Positions 42,901 through 53,251 of a stretch of DNA of 64,000 nucleotides are shown here, one piece after another. Made by a program: the position numbers and the translations under genes. The DNA lies in the NCBI RefSeq assembly GCF_963675165.1, contig NC_087382.1:1984001-2048000 (forward strand), written 5' to 3'. How positions within the stretch are numbered: position 1 is the first letter of the stretch; the number at the start of each line of letters is the position of its first letter. Under the pieces are notes generated by a model. It made no database searches. It had not been told where the DNA came from and was given only the letters and a program-made list of their open reading frames with translations. The DNA comes from Halichondria panicea (lineage: Eukaryota; Porifera; Demospongiae; Suberitida; Halichondriidae).

Positions 42901-45248
42901 TCCAGTCCTCTCATTCGTGGGGGCGGTACCCCAATGAGTGGGCGGAGATGGGCGTGATCTATCACCCACACTCGTCTGGTGACCAAGTGTGGAGCGTAGA
43001 GTATTAGAGGTGGCCAGCAGAGCATCCACTGGAGTGCTACCACTGGGAGAACCTGAGAGTGCATGGATACAAGGCTAACACACAAGAGCTAGTACATCCA
43101 CTGGAGTGCTACCACTGGGAGAACCTGAGAGTGCATGGATACAAGGCTAACACACAAGAGCTAGTACATGCATCCACTGGAGTGCTACCAGTACTGGGAG
43201 AACCTGATAGTGCATGGATACAAGGCTAACACACAAGAGCTAGTACATGCATCCACTGGAGTGCTACCACTGGGAGAACCTGAGAGTGCATGGATACAAG
43301 GCTAACACACAAGAGCTAGTACATCCACTGGAGTGCTACCACTGGGAGAACCTGAGAGTGCATGGGGATACAAGGCTAACACACAAGAGCTAGTACATGC
43401 ATCCACTGGAGTGCTACCACTGGGAGAACCTGATAATGCATGGATACAAGGCTAACACACAAGAGCTAGTACATGCATCCACTGGAGTGCTACCAGTACT
43501 GGGAGAACCTGATAGTGGCCGGGGAAGACACTACAATGCTAGTACAGATGAACTATGTATGCACGTACCCAGCACCAGACTGGCCGAGGGGTCACTGGAA
43601 CAAGAGGCAAAACATCGCAAGGACGGAAAATAGTGAATCTGCAAAGATTGATGTAACTTATACACAACACACATGTGTATATATATAGCTATACATGCAT
43701 GCACACGTCATGCATGCATTCTAGTAGCTATCTACCTCGGACATCCAGTGCGAGTGCAGCTTCCAGCGGTACACACTAGTACCCAGGATCTGGTCACGAC
43801 CGAGGTTCTCCACTGGATAAGTGGGTATCCCATCCTCACTCCGCACACCTAGCTTCCAATATCTGCATGAAAAGGATGAGGATTCAGCATGCATATGCAA
43901 CTCTGATGTATATACCTCTAGCTACGGGATTGCATATCCTCACTAGTGAGCAAGTTCATATTCAAACATAAAATCGCAAAACATAAACTAGCAGGTAATT
44001 ACACTCACAGTCATGATCCTTGCCAGAACGCAATAGTTTGATCGCAAAGGTTTTTTTCACCAGCAAAATATAGAACAGCTACCTATATGTAGTTATGCTG
44101 AGTTTATAAGAACTTACTTGAAAGCTTCGTGAATGTTTTTGGTCATGATGACAGTCAGGGTTGCCTAACAGGTATGCGTAGTCATGACAACACGTCTACA
44201 TGTATTGAACTCCCACCTCTCTGTCTCCGATTAGAATGATACACTCACTGTGCTGCTTGGGATTATACCTGTGTGTGTGGGCGGTGTGAGGGTGTGTGGG
44301 TAGTGTAGGTGTGGGCGTACCAGAAGGTGACTTTGAGAGGAACAGATTCTAGGCGCCTAAGTTGACAGTAGGGTTCAAAGTTCATCATCTCGTAGAACTG
44401 AATTTCACGATCACTATAAAAAGAGCGACCAATGAGAGTGCAGATGTTGTTGAGACCAATGAGATTGCTTACCCAGTGGTGATCAATATCTTCCCTTGTG
44501 GTATACACAACGCCATGTCAGTCACCCACTTTGGTTTACCCATACGCCCTGGCTCCGTCTGAGGCAACAAAAGAAGAGAGAATGAGAGTACGTTCAGTAT
44601 ATATACTGACTGACCTTACGTACTCTCCTAGGGCAAAGGTCGTTGCCCCAGAAACAGATTACCCCATCCTACATAATTATAATACGAATTGCAATGAATA
44701 AAGTAAATCATAACAATGCTACTTGCATGTACTAGCTCACCACACTGCATGAGACGAGGCTGCCGTCATGGAGATGAGTGACTCTACACAGTGACTCATT
44801 GTGGGGATTCCCCCTCGTATACTGGGCGGGGCAATGGAACGCTACCTGTAGCCATACAAAGTTAACACCAATTAATATTAAGTTGTAAAATAGATTTCTT
44901 ACGGATTTCTGACGACTGTTGGTCACATCTCTCTCCTGGTATTCGAGGTGCATGTACGTACAGAACTCGTCCTAATATGCATGGAGAGAGGAGATCACTT
45001 CTCGTACTATTGGATAGACAAAGACAAGACTCACCCAGTCAATGTAGTTGTCACAGTTATAGTCAATCTTGTTGAAGAATCTCAGTATTTCTTCTTCACC
45101 CTGCAGCATTATAATATGTAATGGCGATGGTGATGAGAGGCACCAACCTTTCCTTCCATCCCAAACAGCTTATCAAACACGACTAAGAACTGATCTGCGT
45201 CTAGTGTTCCATCACCATTAACGTCTGCTTCCTGTGTGTCGATCACAT

Positions 45249-45287
<39 letters not shown>

Positions 45288-45294
45288 TGTGTGT

Positions 45295-45335
<41 letters not shown>

Positions 45336-45340
45336 TGTGT

Positions 45341-45381
<41 letters not shown>

Positions 45382-45447
45382 TGTGTGTGTGTGTGTGGTG
45401 TGTGTGTGTGTGTGTATGGTGTGTGTGTGTATGGTGTGTGTGTGTGT

Positions 45448-45498
<51 letters not shown>

Positions 45499-46154
45499 TG
45501 CGTGTGGTGTGGTGTGGGAGGGATTCCCAATTGTCACAGTGTGGAAACAAGTTGTGTTAATTGGAAAATTTGTGTCAATTGGAAAAAATCCTCACACATT
45601 TTAAAGAAACCTCACCTCAAACTTTTGCCTCAGCTTCTCCAAATCTTGCAGATATAGTCTGTCCTCAGCCTGAATCATTATACATGTGAGGTTGCTGTCT
45701 GCACACTGAAAAGGGGGAGGGGCTGCTACAATTAAAAAATTACCCTTCCAAAATCAGATTTGAGCTCAGTGTCCATCATGATATAGCTAGAGCCATCCTT
45801 AGCTCTGTATACTCGTGAGCTTGGCCTGCTGCTGGAGGCTGTGGGGGGTCTAGACTCCCTCAAGGGGGGCAATAGCGGCTCACCAGGGGTGACCATGGAT
45901 CGACTTGCTAGACTGCGCTTGGGTGAGGGGGCCCATGCTTGTTTCATAGAGTCTCTTCTACTGCCGATCTTGAATGGGTCCTCATCCATTGTCTTGCTCT
46001 GTGCTTCTGTCCTAGTGACCAACAATGACAATGCACCAGGCTGCAGGTTAGTGGTGGTTTGGAGTTGCTGCCTGATCATGGCTACACTGGTACGCCGTCC
46101 TTTGCCTGATCTCACACTGCGTGGACGATCTGTGCTCGTTGAGTTGGTCTCCAT
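35649..46154 (-). CDS. EF-hand and WD40-repeat protein, WDR49/WDR64/WDY type
   Basis: Exons in transcript order: 46154-45744, 45705-45616, 45231-45148, 45100-45035, 44971-44903, 44845-44741, 44668-44615, 44558-44473, 44413-44321, 44268-44217, 44164-44118, 43862-43736, 43052?-42871, 42818-42688, 42604-42499, 42241-42166, 41727-41549, 41443-41334, 40797-40666, 37897-37852, 37767-37606?, 37554-37479, 37401-37309, 37051-36923, 36840-36735, 36622-36534, 36483-36224, 35805-35649. About 1,105 residues. After a basic, Ser-rich N-terminus come two EF-hands (DVNGDGTLDADQF intact; KIDYNCDNYIDW degenerate) and then many WD40 blades (GVICFWGND, SQNGRIKVWNYNNG, SVGWDRKISLFP, GYVHFWNLYEG, DGAVRLWSLEG). This layout matches WDR49/WDR64/Drosophila WDY; related proteins are linked to cilia and sperm (family knowledge, not shown here). 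Unresolved: phase between the 43862 and 43052 exons, the end of the 37767 exon, and the link to the last exon. Confidence 0.85.
37085..37285. repeat. Dispersed AT-rich element with a GGATCCACG...CAGCTGAAAGAG end
   Basis: This intron sequence shares ATTGGATCCACGGAATTTAG, CAGCTGAAAGAGT and GAACCATTGATTGAACGA with 55260-55560 and, in shorter form, with about 35930-36010; the CCTTTCAAATGAT and GATCCACGAAATTCAAG parts also recur there. It looks like a repeat family of 200-300 bases without coding capacity. Its exact ends are not defined. Confidence 0.5.
37925..38452. repeat. 24-bp minisatellite, left half
   Basis: About 22 copies of CCACTAGAACACGTGCACAC ATGG, with CG/TG and GT/AC swaps. The 3n period and GC-balanced unit create long mirror ORFs on both strands (MATRTHAHT, VCMCSSGH), which are not genes. 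The array continues at 39573 after an insertion. Confidence 0.93.
38453..39572. mobile_element. Transposon-like insertion splitting the 24-bp minisatellite
   Basis: The same 24-bp array lies on both sides. The left edge reads CACATGCA then GGGGCGTTTCTAGAG and GGAGGGTGCTCAAG. The right edge, on the opposite strand, reads GTGCAGTGGCGTGTACAATG and GCTTGAGCACCCCCC. The edges are imperfect inverted repeats, and CACATGCA flanks both sides as a possible target duplication. There is no transposase ORF in the 1.1 kb interior. It contains a nested MITE at 38684-38997. Confidence 0.6.
38684..38997. mobile_element. Harbinger-like MITE nested in the 38453 element
   Basis: Perfect 32-bp terminal inverted repeats: GGCCACTCCAAATGAGACTG TAGTTTCCCGTC at 38684-38715 and its reverse complement at 38966-38997. 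The flanks are TTA on both sides (38681-38683 and 38998-39000). A three-base TWA duplication with GG-starting ends is the signature of PIF/Harbinger elements (family knowledge). It is 314 bases long and non-coding. Confidence 0.85.
39573..40508. repeat. 24-bp minisatellite, right half
   Basis: About 39 further copies of the CCACTAGAACACGTGCACAC ATGG unit. A two-unit variant with CACACGCGCACACATGG occurs at about 39845 and again at 40075, showing that a block of roughly 230 bases was duplicated within the array. Confidence 0.93.
40909..41119. mobile_element. MITE with TATAGCGC...TTTTCGAGG termini, copy 2
   Basis: Ends ACTGTATAGCGCGAAATTTT CGAGG and CCTCGAAAATTTCGCGCTAT ACGGTA. The interior (AACGTGCAAAGATTTAAGGC GTGGCTTCCGGTAGGCAGTC) is the reverse complement of the copy at 29581-29812. 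It is inserted in the WD40-gene intron between exons 41443 and 40797. Confidence 0.85.
41210..41380 (-). repeat. Triplicated exon end plus 5' splice site, WD40 exon 18
   Basis: On the minus strand the last about 30 coding bases of the exon (CACTGGATGTGGACCAGGCA GGCAAGAG) and its donor (GTAACGTGG) are followed by two more copies of the same exon end and donor. The unit is about 51 bases including a C/G run. Three alternative donors with identical coding context result; only the first is needed for the model. Confidence 0.9.
41728..42113 (-). repeat. 24-bp minisatellite before WD40 exon 17
   Basis: About 16 copies of the plus-strand unit TGTGCGTGGGAGGAAGAGAT GTAT (or GCAT). On the coding strand the units read CTTCCTCCCACGCACAAT, and the last one changes to CACGCACACAG, which is the acceptor of exon 41727. 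All six frames stay open, so the long ORFs here are spurious. Confidence 0.9.
42242..42400 (-). repeat. Repeat carrying the acceptor of WD40 exon 16
   Basis: Four copies of about 34 bases which on the coding strand read GCACTAACCCCGCACCCCTC CATGCACAGTGCTA. The true acceptor is CATGCACAG|GTATGG at 42241, so each unit contains the same CATGCACAG. Confidence 0.75.
43022..43515 (-). repeat. 76-bp tandem copies of acceptor plus exon start, WD40 exon 13
   Basis: About seven copies. On the coding strand each unit reads CTTGTATCCATGCACTCTCA|GGTTCTCCCAGT-type acceptor and exon start, then GGTAGCACTCCAGTGGATG, then TACTAGCTCTTGTGTGTTAG. The exon 5' part and its 3' splice site have been duplicated together. 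The multiplicity of acceptors is why the start of this exon is ambiguous. Confidence 0.9.
45250..45500. repeat. GT/CA microsatellite in WD40 intron 2
   Basis: About 250 bases of interrupted (GT)n with GGTG interruptions, lying between the exon at 45616 and the EF-hand exon at 45231. All ORFs in it are artefacts. Confidence 0.95.
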
Positions 46155-46609
46155 GCTTTGCTGTGAGCCTTCACTGCGCTGCCTGGTTGAAATTTCCTTA
46201 ATTTAATAATAGCCAGTTAGCTGCCACGCCCCCACTTCTACATTGTTGTTGAGGCTTAGAGTCATCAGGCCTACTTTTATCTAATGGAGCGAGATAATTT
46301 CAAAATGAAAGCACTGCCTTGGCGGCGCGGTGGAGTGCCAAAGTTAAGCTACATAACATAAAGCTACTAATAGCTTAATTTTATTCACGTACACATGATG
46401 GATTTTCATTAATTAATTTGCTGCATGCAAACTCAAAGTCAAAGAGTGGGTAATGATGATTATACATATTCGACTGCAGAGTTAGGATGGTCCATTTTTC
46501 ACAACTAAAATGTTCATTAAATAGTTTGATAGAGCTACAAGATAGTGTGTTTAGATCATTGAGTAGTGCTATTATTACAGCTTGTTCTTGTGTCTCCCTC
46601 TCTTGTTAG
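46155..46609. other. Upstream region of the WD40 gene
   Basis: Contains the presumed promoter of the minus-strand WD40 gene just above 46154. No TATA box or known factor site stands out. The right part is AT-rich and ends in a pyrimidine-rich tract with a TTGTTAG acceptor for the orphan exon at 46610. Confidence 0.45.
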
Positions 46610-46720
46610 ATTCGTGAGGGTCAGTTGGACTTCTTCCCTCTGTTGGATGCTCTGGCTCTAGAGACCGAGGATGATCAAACATCCGCTCAACTGGAGGGAG
46701 CTGCGGAAAATGGTCAATAG
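46610..46720 (+). pseudogene. Orphan terminal exon
   Basis: Thirty-six codons plus TAG (IREGQLDFFPLLDALALETE, then DDQTSAQLEG) directly after a CTCTCTTGTTAG acceptor. A truncated, diverged copy with the same acceptor occurs at about 47776-47825 after the orphan exon at 47384-47566. The phase fits: that exon ends on a codon boundary and this one starts on one. A small two-exon gene has probably been duplicated and broken up; here the matching 5' exon is absent upstream. Confidence 0.4.
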
Positions 46721-47383
46721 TGTCCTCAAAAGATTCAAGAAAGAGGTAGAGACATTAACCACACTATGAGTGCATGTGTGTGTGTAGTATCGTGGACCCA
46801 GACCCTGAATAATAGACTAGTGTGTGTGTGATGACCCACCCCCTCATACACACTGTGTGCGTGTGATGTCATGACCCTCCCCTTCACACACACTATAGGA
46901 CCTAGCCTTGATTCCAGACCGCACTGAAGACGGATGAACCTTGTTGAGGCCATGTGAAGGAGGCTATAGCTATAGGACCATGATAAGTCACGACACAGCA
47001 AGCTAGCTGATCAGAGACAGTGGGAGGAAATGCACTTGAGGAGAATCCATCATTTGATGACTCAAGCCAACGCACATCTGCCCGCCCACTCATGTCCGAG
47101 GCCTCTATTGGGGAGGATGGACAATAGAGACAATAATTACTATTTTTAGTTGCTAAAAGTTACTAGTTTTTTTGCTGTGAACAGTGAATATAAGAAACGT
47201 CTTAGTCTATATAGTGACAAGCTTCGGTGCGAATTTATTAATCAATAACTGATAATAATTATCATTAATAATTATAGTCTCATTTTAGTCGCCCTCCTGA
47301 GAATGAGTGTTGCTAGGGCTTTACCTCGAGATATATGCTAAGAAGGGGTAAAGATCGTTAACAAAAACATCTAAATAGCCCTC
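46721..47383. other. Intergenic DNA with a fragment of the CCTTGATTCCAG element
   Basis: Around 46910-46970 lies GACCTAGCCTTGATTCCAGA CCGC followed by GAGGCCATGTGAAGGAGGCT A, a degenerate short relative of the elements at 24366 and 25127. TG-rich tracts occur at about 46768-46895. The remainder is AT-rich with no gene supported. Confidence 0.5.
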
Positions 47384-47566
47384 ATGTGTAGATTTGATGA
47401 CCCTTTACCAGACACTCTCACACACAAGATGGAGACAGCTGGTGAGGAAAAGCGTTCACTTGTCCTTCCCTCTAGGAGCTTCCACAAGGCTGGATATCGG
47501 GTGGATACTCACCCAAAAGGCCAGCAGCAATGGATCACGAGGCAAAGAGCATCGCAGCGAGTACAA
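47384..47566 (+). pseudogene. Orphan exon, copy 2 of a duplicated segment
   Basis: Sixty-one open codons, starting MCRFDDPLPDTLTHK if ATG 47384 is used or from a GTGTAG acceptor if internal, ending at CAA|GTGAGT. It is nearly identical to 34759-34929 (one Met/Thr change in QQQWIxRQRASQRVQ). Shared flanks extend from about 47350 (AAAGATCGTTAACAAAA) to about 47960. Joined in phase with an IREGQ-type exon it would code for a protein of about 95 residues, but the downstream copy at 47776 is frameshifted. Confidence 0.42.
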
Positions 47567-49860
47567 GTGAGTGGCTAGTCATGATCAAAAGTGGACCACC
47601 TAGTATAGTGTATAGGCTGCTTTAGATGACTGGCATTCAATATCTGCTAATAGATATCGTTACTAGTGATCAAACTATACAGCCTCTATGACAAATGCAT
47701 CCATTGCTACACATTTGTTGACCCGTTACTTTATTGCGTATAGTGATGGAGAGCGCGCGTGTTGTCTCCCTTGTTAGATTCGTGGGGTTCAGTTGACTTG
47801 TTCCCTCTGTTGGATGCTCTGGCAAGTTACAAGGTGACACACTGAGGATGACTTGTACAGCAGATAGAATACAATCGATTTAAGAAACATGCAGATTTGT
47901 GTGCATGTGACTCTACCCTAGCCTGAACTTTGATCATATCATGTGATGGATGCGTTGTGGAATGGTTACAGCTTTTTATGCTCTGTCCTCCCCTCCTATC
48001 TCTCCACATTATTATTGTGTGGTGTTCCAAGTGTTCACTGCGTGCATACAGTCACTCCAGAATAGGCCCATTATCCATTCTTTCATCCATTATTCATTCT
48101 TGGGAAAATTTGCCTATTATTCTCATCCGATTATTCCCAAAAATTATGTGACTATCCTGGTTCTCTGTGTTGAACTGTTCACTTTACCCATGCATTTTTT
48201 AAGTCAACATCCTTATGCAAAACTTAATCTAATGATCTTTACCAAAATTTGATATTGATGCCTAAAATTTCAAAGCTGGGTACAAGCAAAATGTTTTTGC
48301 AAAGTAATGCTCAAAGCTTATAAATTTTGTTGATACTCATCACGTAGCGTCACTTTGTTAGCAAAATTCAAAGCAGACTAGCATTTTGGGTGATAATTAA
48401 TTTTGTGCAACATACTGATCATTGACTGTGCATGTGTACATTGTGTATATAATGATATGCATGTAATTATAATGATACTGATTCTGTGTGCAGGACTGAC
48501 CACCAGCCCCATATCATCAGAAGGGACTCTGTATATGGAGGTGTTGGCTGAATGATGTCACGAATTACTGAGTCACGTATCTATCTCTCATCAATTGAAG
48601 GATTTAAACGAGAAATATGAGATTCTGTAGTAATACTGTGTACTGAAATCATTATCCATTACCAACTTATTTTAACTATATTGTATTATAATACATAAAA
48701 ATATTAAACATAATTGTCATACAAATTATAAAGCCAAGGAACAATTTGTAATGAGAATAAGAGTTGAGCTGCTTGTAGTGTTGGTTACTGCTGTCCATCC
48801 CAAGCAATCAACCTGTAAGTATAGGTATCGTAAAGACATGACACACAACATAGCTAGCTACTCATCTGTGTGTATGCTGTTACAGTGGCTCCTCCACATG
48901 CAATCAACCTGCACAGAGAACATGAAAGACTTGCCATACAACATAGCTAGCTACTGATCTGGTGTGTATTGTTACAGTGGCTCCTCCACACACAATCAAC
49001 CTACACAGAGAGCATGAAAGGCTTGCCACACAACATAGCTAGCTACTCATCTATGTGTATGCTGTATGCTGTTACAGTGGCTCCTCCACACACATCAACC
49101 TCCTACACAAGAGCATAAAAGACTTGCCACACAACAAAGCTAGCTACTCATCTGTGTGTATGCTGTATGCTGTTACAGTGGCTCCTCTCCACACACATCA
49201 ACCTACACAGAGAGCATGAAAGACTTGCCACACAACAAAGCTAGCCTGTTTTTGTATAATTATAGATGCAGTTAGGGTACGTGGCCTCTCAAGGATATAC
49301 TGTACACAATGGAGCTACTCCTCTTGTTGTGCAGACATCAACCTATACATCATGGAATGTATGAAAGACACTGTACATGTAACCAGCCATACTCATCTTG
49401 AATGTCTCCATACATACATGCACACTGGACTTGTAAGTGGGCGGTGAGATCCGAGCCCCGCCCCTAAAGAGATGTGGGGGCGTACAGCCAAGCCCCGCCC
49501 CCTTCCATACCCTGCAATATAATTATACAGAACATGCAGTCATTGATGAGGTTAGTGATCCTCCCTGGATCCCAGAGCAGCATGGCTTGTCTGTACCTGG
49601 GGGAGAGGGGAGACAAAAGCAGTGAGAGAATGGAACACTAGTACAGTAGCTAGTAGGAGGAGCTGTGTGTGTGTGTGCATTGTGGCTGCAAGAGAACAAG
49701 CAAATGCATGGTTACATTGAGAGCAGCAGTTCAAACAAAACCATCCACTCCACACAATACACTACCAGCCAATCACCACCACAGCTGACAAAACATCACC
49801 AATAATACATTATATTATCAATACTCCCACAATCCAACACCAAACAATCAGCAGTGCTTT
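47567..49860. other. Gene-poor region
   Basis: It holds the duplicate flank (to about 47960) and the diverged IREGQ-like exon remnant at about 47776-47825. A possible short terminal exon after a TGTGTGCAG acceptor at about 48495-48557 reads LTTSPISSEGTLYMEV and then stops (weak). There is a repeat array at 48830-49245 and little else. No complete gene is supported. Confidence 0.45.
48830..49245. repeat. Imperfect tandem repeat of about 75-90 bp
   Basis: Four to five units containing ACATAGCTAGCTACTCATCT GTGTGTATGCTGTTACAGTG GCTCCTCCACA and CAATCAACCTACACAGAGAG CATGAAAGACTTGCC. Unit length varies by small insertions (TGTATGCTGT doubled). Confidence 0.85.
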
Positions 49861-50055
49861 GTGCAGAGAAGAGATGACAACAAATCAATCAATTCAACAG
49901 CAAAGACTGCACCACAAGACCACCAGATAATTATTATCAACACAATACCAGACAATCAAACATTGTGTCAAACCAACTGTGCAGAGAAGACAGAACTTCC
50001 CATAATAAACCAACCACCACCAGTAGTTTCCTTGCCCAAGGGACTAATACAGTAA
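49861..50055 (+). CDS. Unassigned open frame
   Basis: An open stretch of 64 codons, Asn/Gln/Pro/Thr-rich (TAKTAPQDHQ, TNCAEKTELPIINQPPP), whose final codons run into ACA|GTAAGG, a possible donor. The composition could be coding or simply AT-rich low-complexity DNA. There is no recognisable domain and no confirmed partner exon. Confidence 0.2.
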   Translation: MQRRDDNKSINSTAKTAPQDHQIIIINTIPDNQTLCQTNCAEKTELPIINQPPPVVSLPKGLIQ

Positions 50056-50559
50056 GGGCATAATAAACTGAAGGAACCCTGTGACTGTGAGTACCATTAA
50101 CTGAGCACAGAAGTAATCAACCAGAATGTGTGGGATGGTTCATCAACAGCAGACTCTCAGAGACAACACCTCCTTGCTCTTGAAGCCCTTGTCGACTCCA
50201 GTTGCAACAAGCCTGGCACGCAAGGCTTGCACAAGTGCTCAAGACTACTCTTCACTAACCCAGTCAAAGGCTACAGTTCCCTTGGCACACCTAGGTTTAG
50301 TTAAAGCCTGAACTTACCAATTCCATGTGCAGTAGGCACAGAGTTAAGATCCTAAAAAAGCCGTTATAACAGATTAGCATAAGCCAAGAAGCAGCAGTTG
50401 TCTATAGCTAGCTATTCTAATGATCCTAGCTAACTAACTATTGGAACTGATAACGAGATCTCAACACTCCCTATTATGGCAGGATATGCTCCCGGAGGAA
50501 CATACCCTGTGCTGCTTTCCCATTAGGCAGGTACTAACAGCAAAGTGCTCCCTCCGTAG

Positions 50560-50739
50560 ACTGGAATGCCATGAGTAATCCATCATTGCACCCCAAAGGC
50601 TGGTTCGACAACGGTTCCAAGAACAAGAAGATGCTGTCCTGCAACCCGGCTGTTGAAGAACCTTCCACACACATTCTGATTGATTACTTGAGTGCTATAG
50701 ACGGACACCACCCCCCCCTAAGGGTTCAAGGCCATGCAG
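50560..50739 (+). CDS. Candidate orphan exon
   Basis: An open plus-strand stretch (WNAMSNPSLHPKGWFDNGSK, then HILIDYLSAIDGHHPPL) bounded by a CCTCCGTAG acceptor and a GCAG|GTAATA donor. The minus strand is also open here, so strand and reality are uncertain. No family is recognised; it may be a relic of a mobile element. Confidence 0.25.
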
Positions 50740-51685
50740 GTAATAGACTCTTAGCCACGCGTATATAAACAGTATATAAAGAGCGTTGTCGACACGAGTT
50801 TAGCCATGCACACATGCATTTAACGTGCGCTTTGCTGGCAAGTATGTATCTATTAAGCTGCATTGCCTACACACCTCACAGTCAAGAAGGGGCCACACGT
50901 ACTTAAACACAAGACCAAAAACCTTCCACTCTCAACAAACAATGCAACACCGATATTAAAGATCAGAGGCCAGAGAGTGAACAACCGATCTAATAGCTGG
51001 AACAACATACACGTGCGCGTACACGTGCAACAAGCGACTGAGCATGCAGAGGTACTGTTTCAACTTACAATAGTCCGCTGGAAGGCTTGCGTTGTTGTGT
51101 TGGTTTTGGAAGGCTCGCGATGGTTCTTGCAACACAGTGGAAGTCTCGCGATAGTTCTGCAACACAGTGGAAGGCTCGCGATGGTTCTTGCAACACCGTG
51201 GTAGGCTCGCGATGATTCTGCAACACAGTGGAAGGCTCGCGATGGTTCTGCAAAAAATCAAGTCAATAACAATCAGTAAAACATGACCAAATAGACAGCA
51301 AACAATGCTACAATGCTCCAAAAGGCTTCCTAGCCTAACATTCCTGCAAACATGCGAGTATAAGCAAAGAAACTCACCTCTTCCAGTAAGCCACTTTGCT
51401 TCTTCCTCAAGCTTCAAAGGAACTGAGCTTCTGGAACTGGATCTGGGAATATTCCAGGCCATTGACGTCAAAGTCTCCAAGGAGATGCCATGGAGACCGA
51501 CAGTTCCCACCCATGGAGGACCGCAGGAGTACTAGCTACAAGGTGTTGCGAGTATTGCGGTAGATTGCGAAATCTATCGAGTGATAAATTATACGCATGC
51601 GCAGTGTCTCTCCAACCCATGCAAGACCAGCCCCGCCCCTTTTATGGTGCAGAAGCTTGACGACCTTTTCAGCTAGTAAATAAGG
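50740..51685. other. Upstream region of RPB12 with a short tandem repeat
   Basis: At about 51095-51250 there are about five copies of a 31-bp unit CGCGATGGTTCTTGCAACAC AGTGGAAGGCT. GCGC-containing words and CGCATGCGCA (51594) lie closer to the gene. No core promoter motif is clear. ORFs crossing the repeat are not supported. Confidence 0.5.
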
Positions 51686-52474
51686 ATGGATCCTGGCACA
51701 CCAGCGGCATCAGGAGGAGCTACACCTAACCCCAATGCTCCCCCCAACCAATCCAAGCAACCCATGACATATATCTGTGGAGGTATGCACACACACACAC
51801 ACACACACCCACGCCACCCACACCACCCACACACACAGAATGTCACAGTGAGAATGAGGTGAAGCCGAGGGATCCGATTCGTTGTCAAGAGTGTGGCTAC
51901 AGAATCATGTACAAGAAACGAACCAAAAGAAGTATCCTCAAAATAATCATGTGTATACCGTACCAGTATATAATTATAGCTACTTGTACTCTTAATACTG
52001 TATAGCGTGAAATGTTTGAGGGCACACCTTTGACCTTTACTGTTATCGTGAGTTGCCTGGTTCACGGAATGCTAACGGAAGACACAACATCATTTAACTC
52101 AACAAAATGCTTTGATAGGCCATTCATGACATTTTAAGTGCCTCGAAAATCTCACGCTATAATTATATGATACTTTACTTAGTTGTGTGTTAGCAATGTC
52201 AGTATTGGTACACTTGTGTGTTAGCAATGTCAGTATTGGTACACTCGTGTGTTAGCAATGTGTCAGTATTGGTACACTTGTGTGTTAGCAATGTCAGTAT
52301 TGGTACACTTGTGTGTTAGCAATGTCAGTATTGGTACACTCGTGTGTTAGCAATGTCAGTATTGGTACACTCGTGTGTGTGTGTGTTAGCAGTGTCAGTA
52401 TTGGTACACTTGTGTTGTTGTTGTTATTATTATTCCTTGACAGTGAACTAGTTATTGTATTTGACGCACGATGA
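51686..52474 (+). CDS. POLR2K: RNA polymerase subunit RPB12 / RPABC4, shared by Pol I, II and III
   Basis: Small zinc-ribbon subunit of all three nuclear RNA polymerases. Exons 51686-51782, 51839-51931 and 52452-52474 join in phase to 70 codons plus stop; the human protein is 58 residues and the extra length is a Pro/Asn-rich N-terminus. The conserved core is complete: [36 protein letters not shown] and a final IVFDAR, with the CxxC pairs of the zinc ribbon. The last exon uses the AACTAG acceptor before TTATTGT, not the nearer GACAG, since only this choice gives the family's C-terminus. Intron 2 holds a MITE relic and a 31-bp minisatellite. Confidence 0.96.
51997..52160. mobile_element. Diverged TATAGCG...CTCGAAAATC MITE relic in RPB12 intron 2
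   Basis: The left end ACTGTATAGCGTGAAATGTT TGAGG and the right end TGCCTCGAAAATCTCACGCT AT are imperfect inverted repeats of the 29581/40909 family. The interior AATGCTTTGATAGGCCATTC matches the AATGGCTTTTAGAGGCCAAT part of those copies. Confidence 0.65.
52175..52412 (+). repeat. 31-bp minisatellite in RPB12 intron 2
   Basis: About seven copies of GTGTGTTAGCAATGTCAGTA TTGGTACACTT (or TCG for TTG). It starts within about 15 bases of the MITE relic's right end. Confidence 0.92.
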
Positions 52475-53251
52475 ACAACGACACAAGCTATGACTATGAC
52501 TATGACTATGGCTTCTATTAATGTATTCTGTTGCTATTGTTACACACATGCACTCATTTTCTGAATTAATTTTGTTGAAATAATGTTTATCAAAGTCAAA
52601 ATACACTCAGAGCAATAGAATGGAAGACATCACTGTGCTTCTTATACAATAATATTATTAATTAGTTAATTGACATAAAACTGATTTTGAGATTAATTGA
52701 GTATAAATCCAAGGGTACACACATTGTTCACTGACAGTTGCCATGGCTACTCAATGAACACAGTTGTTCTGATTGGTCGGCCAGTCTCTATACTAGTGAG
52801 AGCTGGTGTTGGCCAATCATGCATGGTTTTAATTGTGAGCAATCAACATTCCATTGGCAGTATAATTAAGGTTGGCCAACCATGATATGGTTTTGTGAGT
52901 AATTAAATTCATGATCTTATATACGCCCACACATATTTGCGTGTCAAGCGAAAGCATCTCTCTCTATTAATTAAAACCATGGTTGGCCAACATCAACTCT
53001 CACATATTGCTTGTTGTGCTAACTCTGTGCCCAGGCCAGGATCCCTGCTTGGCTTGCTTATGCTTCTACGTATGAAGTGTTTACCATGCGTAAATATCCA
53101 AATCAAGAGTGCTCAGACGGTGTTCTAAAGGAATGGCGGCGGCTGATTCATGAGACTAACTTTACTCGTGCATAATAACAGAAACTGCTTGTACATGAAC
53201 TACACACTGAGAAGGGTTAAAAATACTGAAATAGATAATTACAATGTTATA
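52475..53251. other. Convergent intergenic region between RPB12 and the FAM13-like gene
   Basis: The 3' ends of both genes lie here. From about 52800 to 53000 there is an imperfect inverted repeat (GTTGGCCAATCATGCATGGT TTTAATT against AATTAAAACCATGGTTGGCC AAC), probably another MITE. No gene is supported; the 60-residue ORFs are short and without character. Confidence 0.5.

Noticed and set aside
50461-50670. Minus-strand ORF with CRTASSCSWNRC as a reverse-transcriptase remnant
   Set aside because: No catalytic motif is visible and the plus strand has better splice-like borders; neither is strong.
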